Assembly (NCBI GenBank): GCA_963580285.1
Contig: OY757021.1
Span: 99,500,149-99,564,148, forward strand
Direction of reading: 5' to 3'
Source of the DNA: Lucinisca nassula
Taxonomy: Eukaryota > Mollusca > Bivalvia > Lucinida > Lucinidae
Length of the DNA: 64,000 bases
The notes under the pieces are model-generated. The model was not told the origin of the DNA. It saw only the letters and a program-made list of their open reading frames with translations, and did not search any database. This document shows, piece after piece, positions 10,933 through 22,379 of this stretch (positions are counted from its first letter, which is position 1; every line of letters starts with the position of its first letter). Both the position numbers and the translations under genes were made by a program.

Positions 10933-12240
10933 TTCTTCTTCCTGGTGAAGTGTAGGGCCCCTCTGGAGCATCGACGCACTTGGTGACTATTTACAAAGTG
11001 ACTGTGAGGCGCAAATGATGTGCAGATTAAAAGCTGGTAAAAACATGGTGTGCGTCTAATGCTGTGAGCCCAGTCCCGCCTTGAAGCTGTCCAAGGTCTG
11101 GGAGGTGGCAATGTGTTCTGGCAACTGGTTCCACAGTCGAATACCAGAAGGGAAGAAGGAGTGTCTGTGAGCATCTGTGCGACTGAAGGGCACTAGGTAA
11201 CGTAGGGAGTGACCCCTTGTCGACAGTCCTGTGGGGTGTAGGTACTCTGCAGCAGGAATGTCGATCAGTGCATGTGTAATCCTGTACACTAAAACCAGCT
11301 TGGCATCGCTTCTACGCTGCTGTAGTGTAGGCCATCCTAGAGTGGCTAACATCTGGCTGGTGCTACTGGTTCGCCTGTAGTCCCCTGTTACAAAACGTGC
11401 TGCTCGCCTCTGGATCGCTTCCAACTGGTTGATGTTCGTAGTGGTATGAGGGTCCCATGCTGGTGCTGCATACTCCATGATGGGTCTCGCCAGCGTCTTG
11501 TAGCACTGTGCCTTTATGTCTGATGGACAGCTGGTGATGTTTCTCCGGAGGAATGCAAGACTGTTGTTAGCCTTCTTGGTGACAGCATCGACATGGTCGT
11601 TCCAGAGGAGCTTTTCGTGTATGGTGGTGGCCAGGTACTTGCCGCTGGTAACTGTGGCTAAGTCATGTCCGTGTATGTTGTATGTGGTCTTAATCGGGTT
11701 TCGTTTTCTAGTGATGCGGATGGTCTCGCATTTTGTAGGGTTGAACTGCATCTGCCAGTCTGTCTCCCATTTTTCAAGCTTCCGCAGATCTTCTTGTAAG
11801 ATCGAGGCGTCTTGCTGGGTCCTGATTGTACGGTAGTGCAGGCTGTCATCAGCAAAGAGTCTTGACGTTGAGGCTACTTTTCCTGGCATGTCGTTAATAT
11901 ACAGGAGAAAGAGCAGGGGGCCAAGGACAGAGCCCTGGGGTACACCTGAAGTGACTGGAGCAGACGGAGATTCCTGACCTTCAACAAGGACTTGTTGGTG
12001 TCTTCCTGAGAGAAAGCTCTCAATCCATTGGAGGAGTTCGCCTCTGATGCCGTTGTGATGTAGCTTCTGTGCTAGTCGGCCATGTGGTACCTTGTCGAAG
12101 GCTTTGCTGAAATCCAGCAGGATGGCGTCAATTTGCTCCCCTTCCTCAATGGCAGAGGCGAGGTCCTGGATGGTAAGGACAAGCTGGCTTTCGCATGAGC
12201 GTTTCTTCCTAAAGCCATGCTGTTGGTCAAAGTTATATAG
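10933..12240 (-). mobile_element. LINE 3' fragment with uninterrupted RT reading frame
   Basis: A 5'-truncated non-LTR retrotransposon. The minus-strand frame stays open from 12240 to the stop at 11056, about 395 codons. It reads through HGFRKKRSCESQL, DFSKAFDKVPHGRL, GVPQGSVLGPLLFLLYIND and the catalytic FADDS, then into the RT thumb and C-terminal region (PIMEYAAPAWDPH, IQRRAARFV, SGIRLWNQLPEH). These motifs identify a Jockey/CR1-type LINE. The endonuclease and ORF1 parts are missing. The 3' end is an (AAG)n-type tail near 10935. The lack of stops suggests a young copy. Its truncated end abuts the long inverted repeat that starts at about 12243. Confidence 0.85.
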
Positions 12241-12242
12241 GT

Positions 12243-12996
12243 GTGTTTTTGTGATGCAAACGGTATTTTAAAACGTATGAGGAGGCTAAATTTCATTCTC
12301 GTGTAAGTTGAGCATGAAAAAGGTTAAATGACCTCGGGGCCAGTTTGTGGGTTGGCTGAAATCCCCGGAGACAGTCACAACCCTCAATCTTTAATGACAA
12401 CACCTAGGATGGAGGCTATCACTGCGGACCAACGTCGGTCTGACAGCGATACGACGGTACGACGTCGTATCGCTGTCAGTCCGTCATTGGCCCGTTACCC
12501 TTTGCTGGCTGGGATGAGTCCATTGTCATATCGTTCTAATGGTTCTTAATTGATATAATTCATAGCTCTCTGTTCTTCTGGCGGGTATTCTTGTGGGACA
12601 ATTTTATAGTGAGCCTCATCATAAGAAGAACTGCAATCAGGGCCTGCAATCAGCTCAGACACAAAGCAACCTGCTCAACTACACAGACTTGCATGAATCA
12701 GGCCCCGCCCATGGTAGCTTGAAGAAAAAGATGGGCTGCATGATACTTACACACAGAGCTGAAACCGACCCGCACACGAGTACTGGTAAACCGCTTAGAG
12801 GATCTAAGCCTGTCCAGGCAAAGCGGTGCGAGGCGGATCGTCCATGCTTATAAACCCTATTGGTTTCATAGCGCGACAGGGCTTGAGATGTCATTTGATC
12901 TCAGTGTCGGGTAATAGTCCCATAAAATTGGAAGCAACGTCTCAAAAATGACCTTTATAGTGTTGACGGGGATGTTAAACCTCAAATCAAACAAAC
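12243..12996. repeat. Left arm of long inverted repeat
   Basis: About 750 bp that reappears inverted at 15651-16397. Landmarks shared with the other arm are GAGGAGGC near the outer end, GAAATCCCCGGAGACAGTCAC, GATAGCCTCC-type sequence, GGCGGGTATTCTTGTGGGAC, and a terminal SINE A copy at the inner edge (12708-12996). It also contains a near-perfect palindrome at 12438-12482 built on CTGACAGCGATACGACG. Confidence 0.85.
12708..12996 (-). repeat. SINE family A copy, antisense, inside the inverted-repeat arm
   Basis: Reverse-complement copy with GAGTACTGGTAAACCGCTT and a 3' AAACCTCAAATCAAACAAAC tail. Its partner in the other arm is the plus-oriented copy at 15651-15945. Confidence 0.75.
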
Positions 12997-13320
12997 AAAC
13001 AAACAAAAAAAAAACGTGCATGAATCTTGAAGTTTTAGATATAATTACAAGGAGTATCAAACTATCTAAGAAGTCAACAAAAACACTACATCACGAAAAC
13101 ACGCCTATATAATTTTGACCCAATTGAACCCCACTTTTATACAGTAAAACTTCGGTTTACAGGGGTAAACCTTATTTTTCTTATAATGATTGTGGGAACA
13201 TCTCTGAGAGATTTATTCCGCTTAGGTGAACCTCATTTGAAAATGCGTTTGTCTGTTAATTATGTGTAACTAAGATTTCATGGAAACAATAGAACATAAT
13301 TGCGATATCCTACGCTCGTA

Positions 13321-14766
13321 CGAGGGCTGTTGTAACCCTCATATTGAATGATTTGAATGTTGTCGGACATATTGTAATATTTTTCAACATAATCCCCTCC
13401 AGTATCTGTACACTTTCGCCAGCGGTGTTTAAGGGCCTCAATGCGGCTTTATAGAACTCCTTTCTTAGCTGTTCAGAATGTCATCCACTGCATATATGAT
13501 TGTTTGTTTGTTTGATTTGAGGTTTAAGGTCCTCGTCAGCACTGTCAAGGTCATTTTGGAGACGTTGCTTCCAATTGTGTGGGACTTTTACCCGACATTG
13601 AGATGAAATGACGTCTCAAGCCCTGTCGCCCAATGAAACCAATAGGGTTTATAAGCATGGACGGTCCGCCTCGCACTGCTCATATGACGTCATTATCGAA
13701 CCGAAAGTGGGTGCCTGAAATAGCCATTTTTAGCTTTGGAAATATATGAAAGTCTGATGGAGCGAGATCAGGTGAATAAGGCGGAAGCCACAATCGTGAA
13801 TGGCAGCCATAGCAATCAGAAGCATTGTCCTAATGAAACAACACACCTTTAGTGATCTTTCCGCGGCGCTTAAGTTTAATATTTTCCCTTAACTGTGTCA
13901 TAAGTGAAGCATTGTGTGTGCCATTGATTGTTTGTCCATTTTGGTGATAATCCATCAGCACAATACCATCTGCATCCAACAAAGCAGAGGCCGCAACCTT
14001 CCAAGCTGATGGAACAGTCTATGCCTTATTTGACAGGAGTGAGCTAGAGCTAGGGTGCTTCTATAGCGTCGATTGTTGTTTGGCCCCTTGGATAAAATGA
14101 TAGACCCATTTTTCATCCATAGTGACAAATCTCTGCAGAAAGCTCAAAATGGTCAAGATTAGCACACGATTATGTGCGCCTGGTGTACTTCTGATCAACT
14201 GTCAGAAGTCTTGGTACCCATCGGGTCGAAAGCTTTCTCAATGCAAGACCCTCTGTCAGAATGGAATGTTCTCTTTCCTGTGACATGCCAACTCTACTGG
14301 CTATATTTCTTTCTGTGACTTCTCAGTCAGTCATTACAATATCAGGGACTTTATTGAGTGTGACTCGTCAGGCAATCATTAACATCATGGACTTTATTGA
14401 CCATTTCCGGGGTTGCAACAATGGCCATTGCCAGAACGGGGGTCATCCCCAAGGCTCTGTCTGTCGCGCTTAAATTCTGCGACCCTCCTTTTCAATGTAG
14501 CATATGAAGGGGCATCTTTCCCTTGTCTTATGGATATCCTTAGGTGTTAAACCTTTTTATGCAAATATTGGATCAATGCTCTTTCACCGATTTTGTCCAT
14601 TTTGCAAAAGCTGCTTTAGAGTGCTATCTCGTCGATATAAACTGACCAAAATGAGACCGGTTCTTTGGTACACGGCCCTATATAGTCACAGAATAGTAGG
14701 ACTTAAAAAGAACATCCATGCGTACCTTCTTAAATACGAGGTTCACAATATATCAATCAGCCCTCG
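13321..14766 (-). mobile_element. mariner-type DNA transposon, decayed, with SINE insertion
   Basis: Ends are inverted: CGAGGGCTG at the left and CAGCCCTCG at the right, each flanked by the TA dinucleotide expected for Tc1/mariner (13319-13320 and 14767-14768). Minus-strand conceptual translation gives scattered mariner transposase patches: a catalytic DEKWV-like region, a WDADGIVLIDY-like stretch, HQDNAS-like and SPDLAPSDF-like segments, and IEALKHRWRKC near the end. They are interrupted by stops and frameshifts, so no active enzyme is encoded. A SINE A copy splits it at about 13500-13680. A related locus without the mariner is visible near 27135-27250. Confidence 0.75.
13500..13680 (+). repeat. 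SINE family A partial copy inside mariner
   Basis: Starts with TTTGTTTGATTTGAGGTTTA and runs through GTGGGACTTTTACCCGACA to GGACGGTCCGCCTCGCAC. It interrupts the mariner transposase relic, so it is younger than the mariner insertion. Confidence 0.75.
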
Positions 14767-14829
14767 TATATTTAATTTCAAATTGTCTGGTTATATTCAA
14801 GCAGAATGTGAATCCCGCTAGGCAAATGA

Positions 14830-15015
14830 CATTAACTCAAAGTCGCATAAACTTTGAAGCAGCGTGGCGTAGGCAAAATGCACATGTGCCACTTCTGTTG
14901 GCACCGATATTTGTTGAATATTTTCTGGCTGGGGTGTAGGTCCGGCATTTTATACTTGAATGGGCATGTGCAGATTTGACACGTCCATGAATAATCGATT
15001 TAGCTGATTTAATGT
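14830..15015 (+). repeat. Dispersed repeat shared with 27220-27350
   Basis: CATTAACTCAAAGTCGCATAAACTT, GAAGCAGCGTGGCG and CGATATTTGTTGAATATTTTC align with the 27.2-kb region (TTAATCAACGTCGCATAAACTT and so on). This is the right part of the repeat into which the mariner inserted. Confidence 0.6.
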
Positions 15016-15344
15016 AGTCATTCCAAAACACTCCTTTTTCTGTACATGTATCAAGTGGGGGTCTACTTTCAAAAGAAGGGCTTTGCCCTGAGTGACAGAG
15101 ATTGCTCTTGGCAGCCTTTCCCTACTCACCGCTCAGAACGATTCTTACCAAGAGTCAGTAAAACAGAAAGCACTTGTTACCACCCAGGAAATCCTGCTCG
15201 TAATGCTCAGATGTGAGCTAGTAGCCGTAATAGGAGAAAAAAAGTTTTTGCTTATAACAAACTGAGCAAGCCGTAATATTCCAAAAGTTTTTGTCATTCT
15301 CAATTTCCGTTTTTTTTTGTTTGTTTGTTATATCCGCACTTTTC

Positions 15345-15620
15345 GAAGAAAAGCGGATTTACTGTAATCGGCCCCGTCCGTCAGTCCGTCCGTCAGTCCG
15401 CCAGTCAGTCCGTCCGTCCGTCCGTCCGTCAGTCAGTCCGTCAGTCAGTCAGTGCACATTTCCTCGTAACGCAAACTCCTCCTACGCCGGTCGTCGGATG
15501 GTGTTCATATTTGACAGGGTGATTGCCTGGGATGTGTAGATTACACATAAGGTTTCGGATGCTGGCTGTGACCTCCGGGGTCAAAGGTCTTATTGTAAAA
15601 GTGCGGATATTTGCGATTGG
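15345..15620 (+). repeat. CCGCACTTTTCG element with GTCC/GTCA tandem tract
   Basis: Begins TATATCCGCACTTTTCG and ends AAAAGTGCGGATAT, an inverted pair. The first third is an impure (GTCC)n/(GTCA)n tract at about 15376-15454. The short serine/proline-rich open frames here are products of that tract and not genes. Confidence 0.6.
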
Positions 15621-15650
15621 TCCCCAATCGACTTTGCTCTAGTTTCTTTC

Positions 15651-16397
15651 TTTGTTTGATTTGAGATTTAATGTCCCCGCCAACACTGTAAAGGTCATTT
15701 TGGAGACGTTGCTTCCAATTTTATGGGACTATTACCCGACATTGAGATGAAATGACATCTCAAGCCCTGTCGCGCTATGAAACCAATAGGGTTTATAAAC
15801 ATGAACGATCCGCCTCGCACCGCTTTGCCTGGGCAGGCTTAGATCCTCTAAGCGGTTTACCAGTACTCGTGTGCGGGTCGGTTTCAGCTCTGTATGTAAG
15901 TATCATGCAGCCCGTCTATGTCTTCAAGCTACCATGGGCGGGGCCTGATTCATGCAGGTCTGTGTAGTTGAACAGGTTGCTTTGTGTCTTAGCTGATTGC
16001 AGGCCCTGATGTCAGGCCTTCTTATGATGAGGCTCACTATAAAAATGTCCCACAAGAATACCCGCCAGAAGAACACAGATCTATGAATTATATCAATTAA
16101 AAAACATTCGAACAATATGACAATGGACTCATCCCAGCCAGCACAGGGTAAGGGGCCAATGACGGACTGACAGCGTTACGACGTCGTATCGCTGTCAGAC
16201 CGACGTTGGTCCGCAGTGATAGCCTCCATCCTAGGTGTGGTCATGAAAGAGTGAGGGCTGTGACTGTCTCCGGGGATTTCAGCCAACGCACAAACTGGCC
16301 CCGAGGTTATTTAACCTTTTTCATGCTCAACTCACACGAGAATGAAATTTGGCCTCCTCATAAGTTTTAAATTACCGATGGCATCACAAAACACAAT
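15651..16397. repeat. Right arm of long inverted repeat (includes SINE A)
   Basis: Inverse copy of 12243-12996. The SINE A copy occupies 15651-15945. The palindrome built on CGTCGTATCGCTGTCAG lies at about 16165-16203. The outer end reads CCTCATAAGTTTTAAATTACC then ATCACAAAACACAATC. The arms enclose about 2.65 kb that includes the mariner. Confidence 0.85.
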
Positions 16398-16445
16398 CTG
16401 TTTTGTAAACAAACAACACCTGATTCTGAGACATACATGTAATCA
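16396..16445 (-). repeat. Single relic unit of the 80-bp tandem family
   Basis: TGTTTTGTAAACAAACAACACC followed by GAGACATACATGTAATC (split across the line) is the reverse complement of the core of the 2575-3390 array. It lies directly beside the outer end of the long inverted repeat. Confidence 0.7.
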
Positions 16446-16747
16446 GACTAGCTATAGTCTTTCAAAACGAAGTGAGACGTAACTGCACTTTTAATTTTGG
16501 ACTAGTCTGTGTTTTAGGGTAAGTCGCTTTCAGTTGGGATTTTACATTTGGCGATATGGTTTTACTGAGATTCGTACTGCATCATATTAACCACTTGGCC
16601 ACGTCTTCTACATAATGGCATTATCAAAAATCTTATTTGTAATTTTAAAATCCTGCGCAAAAAGATATCCGAAACCTGCTTCCCCAAAAACTTGCAATAG
16701 TCTTGGCACGCTTGAACGTTGAACTCTCAAAGGTCTTTGATAGACTA

Positions 16748-17050
16748 TAGTCTGGCCCAGAAAACATGTACACTCCATATTTTCCCTTTCTGTGGTGTAG
16801 TCCTTGCTTCCAAAGGATAACCCTTTCTAGAACATATTTGACGTCAATACAGCTGTTGTCTGGGAATGTGTGGCGACCGTAAAAAGTCTCCTTGCCCTAC
16901 ATCATAGTCTAGATTATATTCTCTTGTCCTTTGGGATCATTGATTCCATTGCGGAATTTTGAAAATATTTGAGGGTCACTGATGAGGCCTAAATGGCTGA
17001 AACTAGCTAGTCCCCAGAAAACACGTACACTCGACTTGATAATGTCAGGG
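16748..17050 (+). repeat. Dispersed repeat, permuted relative to 27.7 kb
   Basis: Contains block A (AGTCTGGCCCAGAAAACATG to CCTTTCTAGAACATATTT), then block B (GACGTCAATACAGCTG to TGATGAGGCCTAAATGGC). At 27.7-27.97 kb the same two blocks occur in the order B then A. This is a sign of an originally tandem unit of about 270 bp. Confidence 0.7.
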
Positions 17051-17663
17051 AAATGTATCCCTGATGAACTCTTAGTACAAAAACCAGACAAATACAAACA
17101 TCATGTGAAATACATGTAAAACCATGTAAGAGAGATAACTCTGTATAACCCAAAAGTAGTAATTACAACTGAAGCCACCAAGTTGGCCGCACCAGCCCGC
17201 CAAACCGGCCAACCCCAGGGGAACCAGTCATACGAAAGAAATCCAAGACTAATTCAGATCCTTAAAACACAATGTATATTACTTCTAAACACAGGCGATG
17301 ACTACACAACGAGAAATAGCAAGTTATTTCTCTGCCTCTTTAAACACTTTAACAATGAACCTATATAATGGAAAGAAATCCAAGCTAGGATGATCACACC
17401 ACACACCAATGGTGCAAACATCACCAACCCTGACCCCAACCCACTACTGCAACCATCCAAAATAATTGCCTTATTTTTAAACATTGAACTTGCAATATAA
17501 AAAAGATATCCACATGATAAGTTATTACAACTTAATTCATAGGTCTGCTTATCCAATGACACAGATTGAAAACCCTATGAAGCAGCAACTTAAGACAACC
17601 TACATACATGTATACATGATACATGTAAACAAATCTCAGCCGGGGGTTTCAGCAAAACAGTAC

Positions 17664-18338
17664 TCATAGAAGCATATTGTCTGGAGAGACTTCTGGTGGA
17701 ATTTCTTCTGGCTCTTCTTTTAGGTGCTTTGCTAATGCCTTTGCTTCTGAGATCTGAAATCTGGAGAGTTTATCGCAAATGATGTTAGATTTGAAGCTAA
17801 TGTGCTTGCTGGAAAAGCGAAAATTGTACTTCAAACTCTTTAAGACAATAATTCGTAACATATGCATTATTGTTTTATCCTTGCTGGTTTGGTTGTTCAA
17901 ACAATGAACAATGCTCAAGTTGTCACAAATATTCAGAATAGTTTTATTCTGCCAATGAGATCCGAATAAATATACAGCCAGAGCAATGGGATATAATTCT
18001 AAAATGTTTATATGAAACTGCTTAACAGAAGCTGAGAAAGCGCCCAAAGTCCAAAATTCTTGAAAAATGCAAGCACAGCCTTTTGACCTAGCCGCGTCTG
18101 TATGCAATTGCAAAGAATTTGATGAAATAAATATATCATCTGTAATAATTGTGCACCCATTGTACTGATCAAGAAAAGAAGCCCAAACTTTAAGGTCAGC
18201 ACGCGCTGCTTTGTTAAGACGAAAAAGATGCTGCGGTTTATGAGTTCCGCATGTAAGATCATATAACCTTCTAAGAAAACACCTACCTGGTTTGATCACC
18301 CTATATGCAAAATTCAAATCCCCAAGCAGAGATTGCAA
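17664..18338 (-). pseudogene. Ngaro/DIRS-type RNase H region (end of RT/RH)
   Basis: An open stretch of about 225 codons at the C-terminal end of a tyrosine-recombinase-type retrotransposon polyprotein. It keeps the four acidic RNase H positions in context: HTDAARSKG, ILELYPIALAV, ICDNLSIVHCL and ICDKLSRFQ. The frame is open, but the RT upstream is broken by stops and shifts, so the whole is treated as a pseudogene. No tyrosine recombinase is visible downstream (toward 17100), so the element looks truncated or that part is lost. The DIRS/Ngaro assignment rests on this RH type and on the CCCH-type Gag upstream. Confidence 0.7.
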
Positions 18339-18340
18339 AT

Positions 18341-19331
18341 CCCTAAATCTTATCTTTTTCTGTGCTTATTTCTCTTCAGTAGTTGTTTCAACTCGGACAG
18401 TTTATCTTGAGGTAAACGAGCCTCTAATTTAACTGTATCCAATTCTATGCCATGAATTGGGGCACAAGTGGTAGGAAATATAGTTTTTTCCTGCTTAATG
18501 GGAATACCAATCTCGTTGCAAAAATTCAAAAATGTTTGTAAAGCATCAGCATAATCTGAAGTGCCACTCTAACCAATGAAAATAAAATCATGGATAATAT
18601 GTGACACATGGTTTACCCCCCATTTTGATTGCAAAACCCACTGAATGCCTTTAGAAATTGTCTCAAAAATTCTTACCGAGGAAGAGCCCCCATCACTAAA
18701 ACCCGCTCAAAGTAAAATTGTCCCTTCCATGCAAACCCTAATCTAGGATATTCCATAGGGCTCAAAGGAACTATTCTATAAGCTACCTCTATGTCTGCCT
18801 TTGAAATTAAAGAGCTTCCACCGCAACATCATCAAAGGTCTCTAAAGCCACAGTTGCATTCTCAGTTGGGATGAAGTGATTAACAACAGGTCCTTGAGGT
18901 CCAAAAGAAAGATCCTGGATCTAACGAAAAGAATTAGGCTCTCGTTTGGGAACCACGCCTAAAGGACTGACCTTAAAATTGTCAAAAGGAGCTGATTTAT
19001 AAGGGCCCTTAATTATATCCAATCTGAGCTCTTTCTGTAGCTTTCGTTCAATAAAATCAGGATGTGCCAGAGCTGAAGAATGGTTTGGCGAAATTTAAGA
19101 AGGCACTGAACCCACTACTCCTAAAGCAAAACCCTCAGAAAACCCCTTTATGATAAACCTCCTGTCATCCTGAGTATACCCATCTAAATACCGATCAAGC
19201 ACTTGGGCCTTTACTGGTGTTGGAAGTATCAAGGGAACCTTTATTTTGTTTTCCCTGAGATTGCTGGCTGGACTGACCAAAGTGGCCTTGGTATGGGGAC
19301 TTGGAGCACAAAGCGCCGGCGTGCTTCCCAT
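18341..19331 (-). pseudogene. Ngaro/DIRS-type reverse transcriptase, broken
   Basis: Conceptual translation in shifting frames gives, in order, DRRFIIKGFSEGFALGV, ERKLQKELRLDIIKGP, VSPLGVVPKREPNSFR followed by an in-frame stop, GPQGPVVNHFIP, then EYPRLGFAWKGQFYFE, MGAPSSVRIFE and ending RLPQDKLSELKQLLKRNK. At the catalytic centre the expected x-x-D-D pair reads as IIHDFIF, so one aspartate is lost, and a TAG stop follows it. This RT cannot be active. It continues into the RNase H region. Confidence 0.7.
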
Positions 19332-19343
19332 TACAAAGGAACA

Positions 19344-20880
19344 TTAGTGGAGTCTTGAACAATTGGGGCGGTTACATTCCCCGTTTCGTGGATAGGACCA
19401 GCAAAATCCATTTCGAAAAATCGCCCGTTGAACGGGAGTTGCTAGACCTGGCTGTGGCTGGGACACATTGATTGTTGGCTGACTTATATTTGGTCTGGAA
19501 CCCTGGGACCTAATTTGAGTCTTTCTTAGAGACTGAAACAGATGGGTTTGCACATGCAGCCTACCCCATGGTAACCTACGTTTAGCACGAAGTTGGCGAA
19601 TTTTTTTATCATATAACAACCAATTTCGCCCCCTGTGTGCCAAAGTCTGAATAATGGTCATGTATTGAAACATGCCAGAAACTTCACTTGCATATTTCCT
19701 TGCATAAATGCTAACATATAGCTGGAATGCTCTGCACCAACTTAATGTGTTATTTATTTCACGTTGTGGGGCCTTCCTTAGTGAAGTTAATGTGTTTAAT
19801 TTAGATTTCCTAACATTTATGCCGAGATTACTTGAATCTCTCCCATAATAAAGTTTTGACAGATTTACAAATTCTCTGTTCCAAATTTTCTTTTTTATAG
19901 TTTTGGAAATCTGAGGAGAAGTGGAATCAGTGAAAATTCCTAAGGCAAAAGAATCCTCAGAATCACTTAATGATGATGAACTGCATGTATCTTCATCAGA
20001 GGACGAGTGATTAAAAATGTCCAAAAGTTTCCGTCTTTTCTGCTTCCGGACCCCTATCTCATCCTCCGACGAACTTGAATCCCCACTGGAACTTTCAGAT
20101 GACTCAGATGTGTCCTCCGGTTAAGGCTGACACGATTAATCGTATAATCGATTAATCGATCGATAAATTCCACGAAAACGATTATCATTTCTGATTTGCT
20201 TTTAATCGGTTACTTGATAGGTACAATTTACTACCCAAAGTCATGCCTAAAATAGCTGGATGTGTTACAAACAGTGCAGACCCTGATGAGACGCCGCATT
20301 ATGCGGCGTCTCATCTGGGTCTACACTGTTTGCTCAGGCCTGTCTGTTCAAATATACATATGATAAAGTGCAACATATGGTAAGAGTCATGCTCAGACAG
20401 AAAGTCAGACAGGTAAAATCATGACAAAAACCTTAGCGATTACTAATCGATTATCGATCACAATGACATGACTGATAATCGATTATCTTTTCAGCTCCGA
20501 TTAGCCAGCCCTACCTCTGGTGTGCTTAATCGCCGCTTATGCTTGAGCACTCTTTTAGCCTTTGTGCTCTTCTTAGATCTGACAGACTTATGTTTCTTTT
20601 GTTTGTCCAATGACTTTGTAGGTTCCCAAACAAGACGAGACTGACGACCCAAAACCCTTGTATTTGGTGGTAATCGCTTTCTTTTCCTTTTGGACCCTAG
20701 CATACTGTAGGAGCGAAAACGACTACTCCGTAACTGACCATGCCTGCCCGGCTGTCGTTGCTGCCTGACACGAGACCGTGATTCCCGAACAGAGGTAATT
20801 TGATCTTGTAGGCGAGGAGCTGATTGGGAAACCCTGGATGTAGAGGATCCCCCAGCCACCTGATTACGGGTTCTTGTCAT
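19344..20880 (-). pseudogene. Ngaro/DIRS-type Gag-like protein, split by a MITE
   Basis: The frame starts at an ATG at 20880 with a strongly basic N-terminal part rich in Arg, Lys and Ser (GSKRKRKRLPPNTRVLGRQ, KKHKSVRSKK). It breaks at the MITE at 20122-20513 and resumes as a Ser/Asp/Glu-rich segment (SSSDEDTCSSSSLSDSED), then a helical core. It ends in a CCCH-like zinc finger (CWSYPRNGECNRPNCSRLH). The frame stops right after that finger at 19344. A second finger-like piece (LCNGKH) follows in another frame, indicating a small indel. This arrangement is typical of Gag in Ngaro/DIRS elements. It is non-functional because of the insertion and the frameshift. Confidence 0.65.
20122..20513. mobile_element. 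hAT-type MITE inside gag
   Basis: A 392-bp non-autonomous element. The ends are inverted (TAAGGCTGAC at the left; GCCAGCCCTA at the right, read on the plus strand). It is flanked by an 8-bp target duplication, CCTCCGGT at 20114-20121 and CCTCTGGT at 20514-20521 (7 of 8 match). The 8-bp duplication and the TARGGCTG ends fit the hAT superfamily. Subterminal regions are full of ATTAATCGATTA-type palindromes. A separate palindromic element (GACGCCGCATTATGCGGCGT) sits in its middle at about 20268-20335. Confidence 0.75.
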
Positions 20881-20971
20881 CCTGCGACAAAAATACAAGC
20901 AACATTATCCAGATACAGGAATGCCTAATTAACAAATATGAGGAAGCAACAACTGTCTGAAAACAAACATG

Positions 20972-21063
20972 TGAGTGAGTGAGTGTTTGGGTTTTACGTC
21001 CCACCAACAGCTAAGGTCATACGGAGACGGGACCTCGGTTTAAAGACTCATCCGAAAGTCTTA
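20972..21063 (+). repeat. SINE family B copy
   Basis: GTGAGTGAGTGAGTGTTTGG, then TTTTACGTCCCACCAACAGC, TAAGGTCATACGGAGACGGG and AAAGACTCATCCGAAAGTC. Other copies lie at 26865, 31466 and, inverted, 59525. Confidence 0.75.
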
Positions 21064-21275
21064 AAAAAAAACAAAAAACAAAAAAAACAAACATGTACTT
21101 CAGTATAAAATCTCCAGTGGCACAAATCACCCCACATCTCGATTAAGTGCTCATTTTCAGTGCAACCATGTGTTTGCATTTAACAACCCAACAACAGGTT
21201 AGGCCATGTTGATGGGACTAAGATTTAAAAACTTATTTGAAAATCTGAAAAAAAAAATCGGTGATAATGGTTTAA

Positions 21276-21440
21276 CGATGCCGCTAAACCCTGTATCTAT
21301 AGATCATTTTCGAGACGACGTTTGCAATTTTGGGGTTACTTTTACCTAACATTGAGATGAAATGACATCTCAAGCCCTGTTGCCCAATGCAACCAAAAGG
21401 GTTTATCAATGAGCATGGACGGACCAACTTGCACAGGATT
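21276..21440 (+). repeat. SINE family A fragment
   Basis: Diverged copy recognisable by TTGAGATGAAATGACATCTC, CAAGCCCTGTTGCCCAATG and the GAGCATGGACGGACC block. Confidence 0.6.
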
Positions 21441-22379
21441 AAACCTAAACCGGTTTTATTAGATGAAAAGGTTACTTAAATACTGCACAACCGACGCAAC
21501 AGCTCATTTCCTTGACTGTTGCCAAATTGTTAACGATTCCCTTGAGTTTTGCATTTTGTTATTTAAAAAGCATAAGCACAGCTTAAACTGGCACAAACCC
21601 CAATGCTTAATGAAATAAGCACTACAACAAGAATAAAATTTAAACCTAAAGTCCTTCAAAAGACATGCCCAAATGTTCGGATTTTTTTCCCCACATTTGC
21701 AAAATAATTACTGACTCTACACGTGTGGAATTAATCATTTAGAACAAGAAATTTGAAATAATGATCATGTAGCAAACTGTTGCTCAATTGTTACCTACAA
21801 ATATCTATATGTATATATATATATATATATAGTTTTTTTTTCTATATAATAAATATTTATTATTTACCCAACATTTGCACAACACCTTAAAACTACTGAC
21901 TGGCACACAATCCATAAAAAAAGCTCCACGCCTAAGGACAAGAATCCAAAATAATAAAAAAAAACACTATCATGACTGTCGCAAACTTATTATTATTAAT
22001 TTTATTAGTTATTATCATTATTTTTTTTTTAATCTGCACTATTCCTCCCTGCCCAGTGCCAATAACAGGCACACAACAACACCATGTGAATACCTCGGGT
22101 TCATTCATGAAACGCTATTTAACACAATTTTCATAAACAAAACACCAGACTAATACTATTATTTGATACTGGTCGGTTAGCAGCATGGGAAAAAAACACA
22201 TACATGAATAATCGAACAAAGATTTAGGAAAAGAAAAAGTAAGAATTGATGTACCAACTGATAACAGCATTTAAAATGGCAGCCAGCATGGGAGAAACAC
22301 ATACACGACTTGCCAACAATTTAACCCTCTCTTTAAATGGGAGTCAGTCACAACTGAATGAAATATAACAGACATATAC

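Larger units (their letters stand above)
20900..22379. other. Non-coding interior between Gag and SGNH relic
   Basis: No gene recognised. It holds SINE B (20972-21063), a SINE A fragment (21276-21440) and an AT-rich low-complexity stretch with a (TA)n tract at about 21811-21830. It presumably belongs to the decayed Ngaro-like element plus later insertions. Confidence 0.5.

Noticed and set aside
17302..17562. Tyrosine recombinase of the Ngaro-like element
   Set aside because: The minus frame downstream of RNase H has no R-H-R-Y motifs and looks like a random hydrophobic frame.
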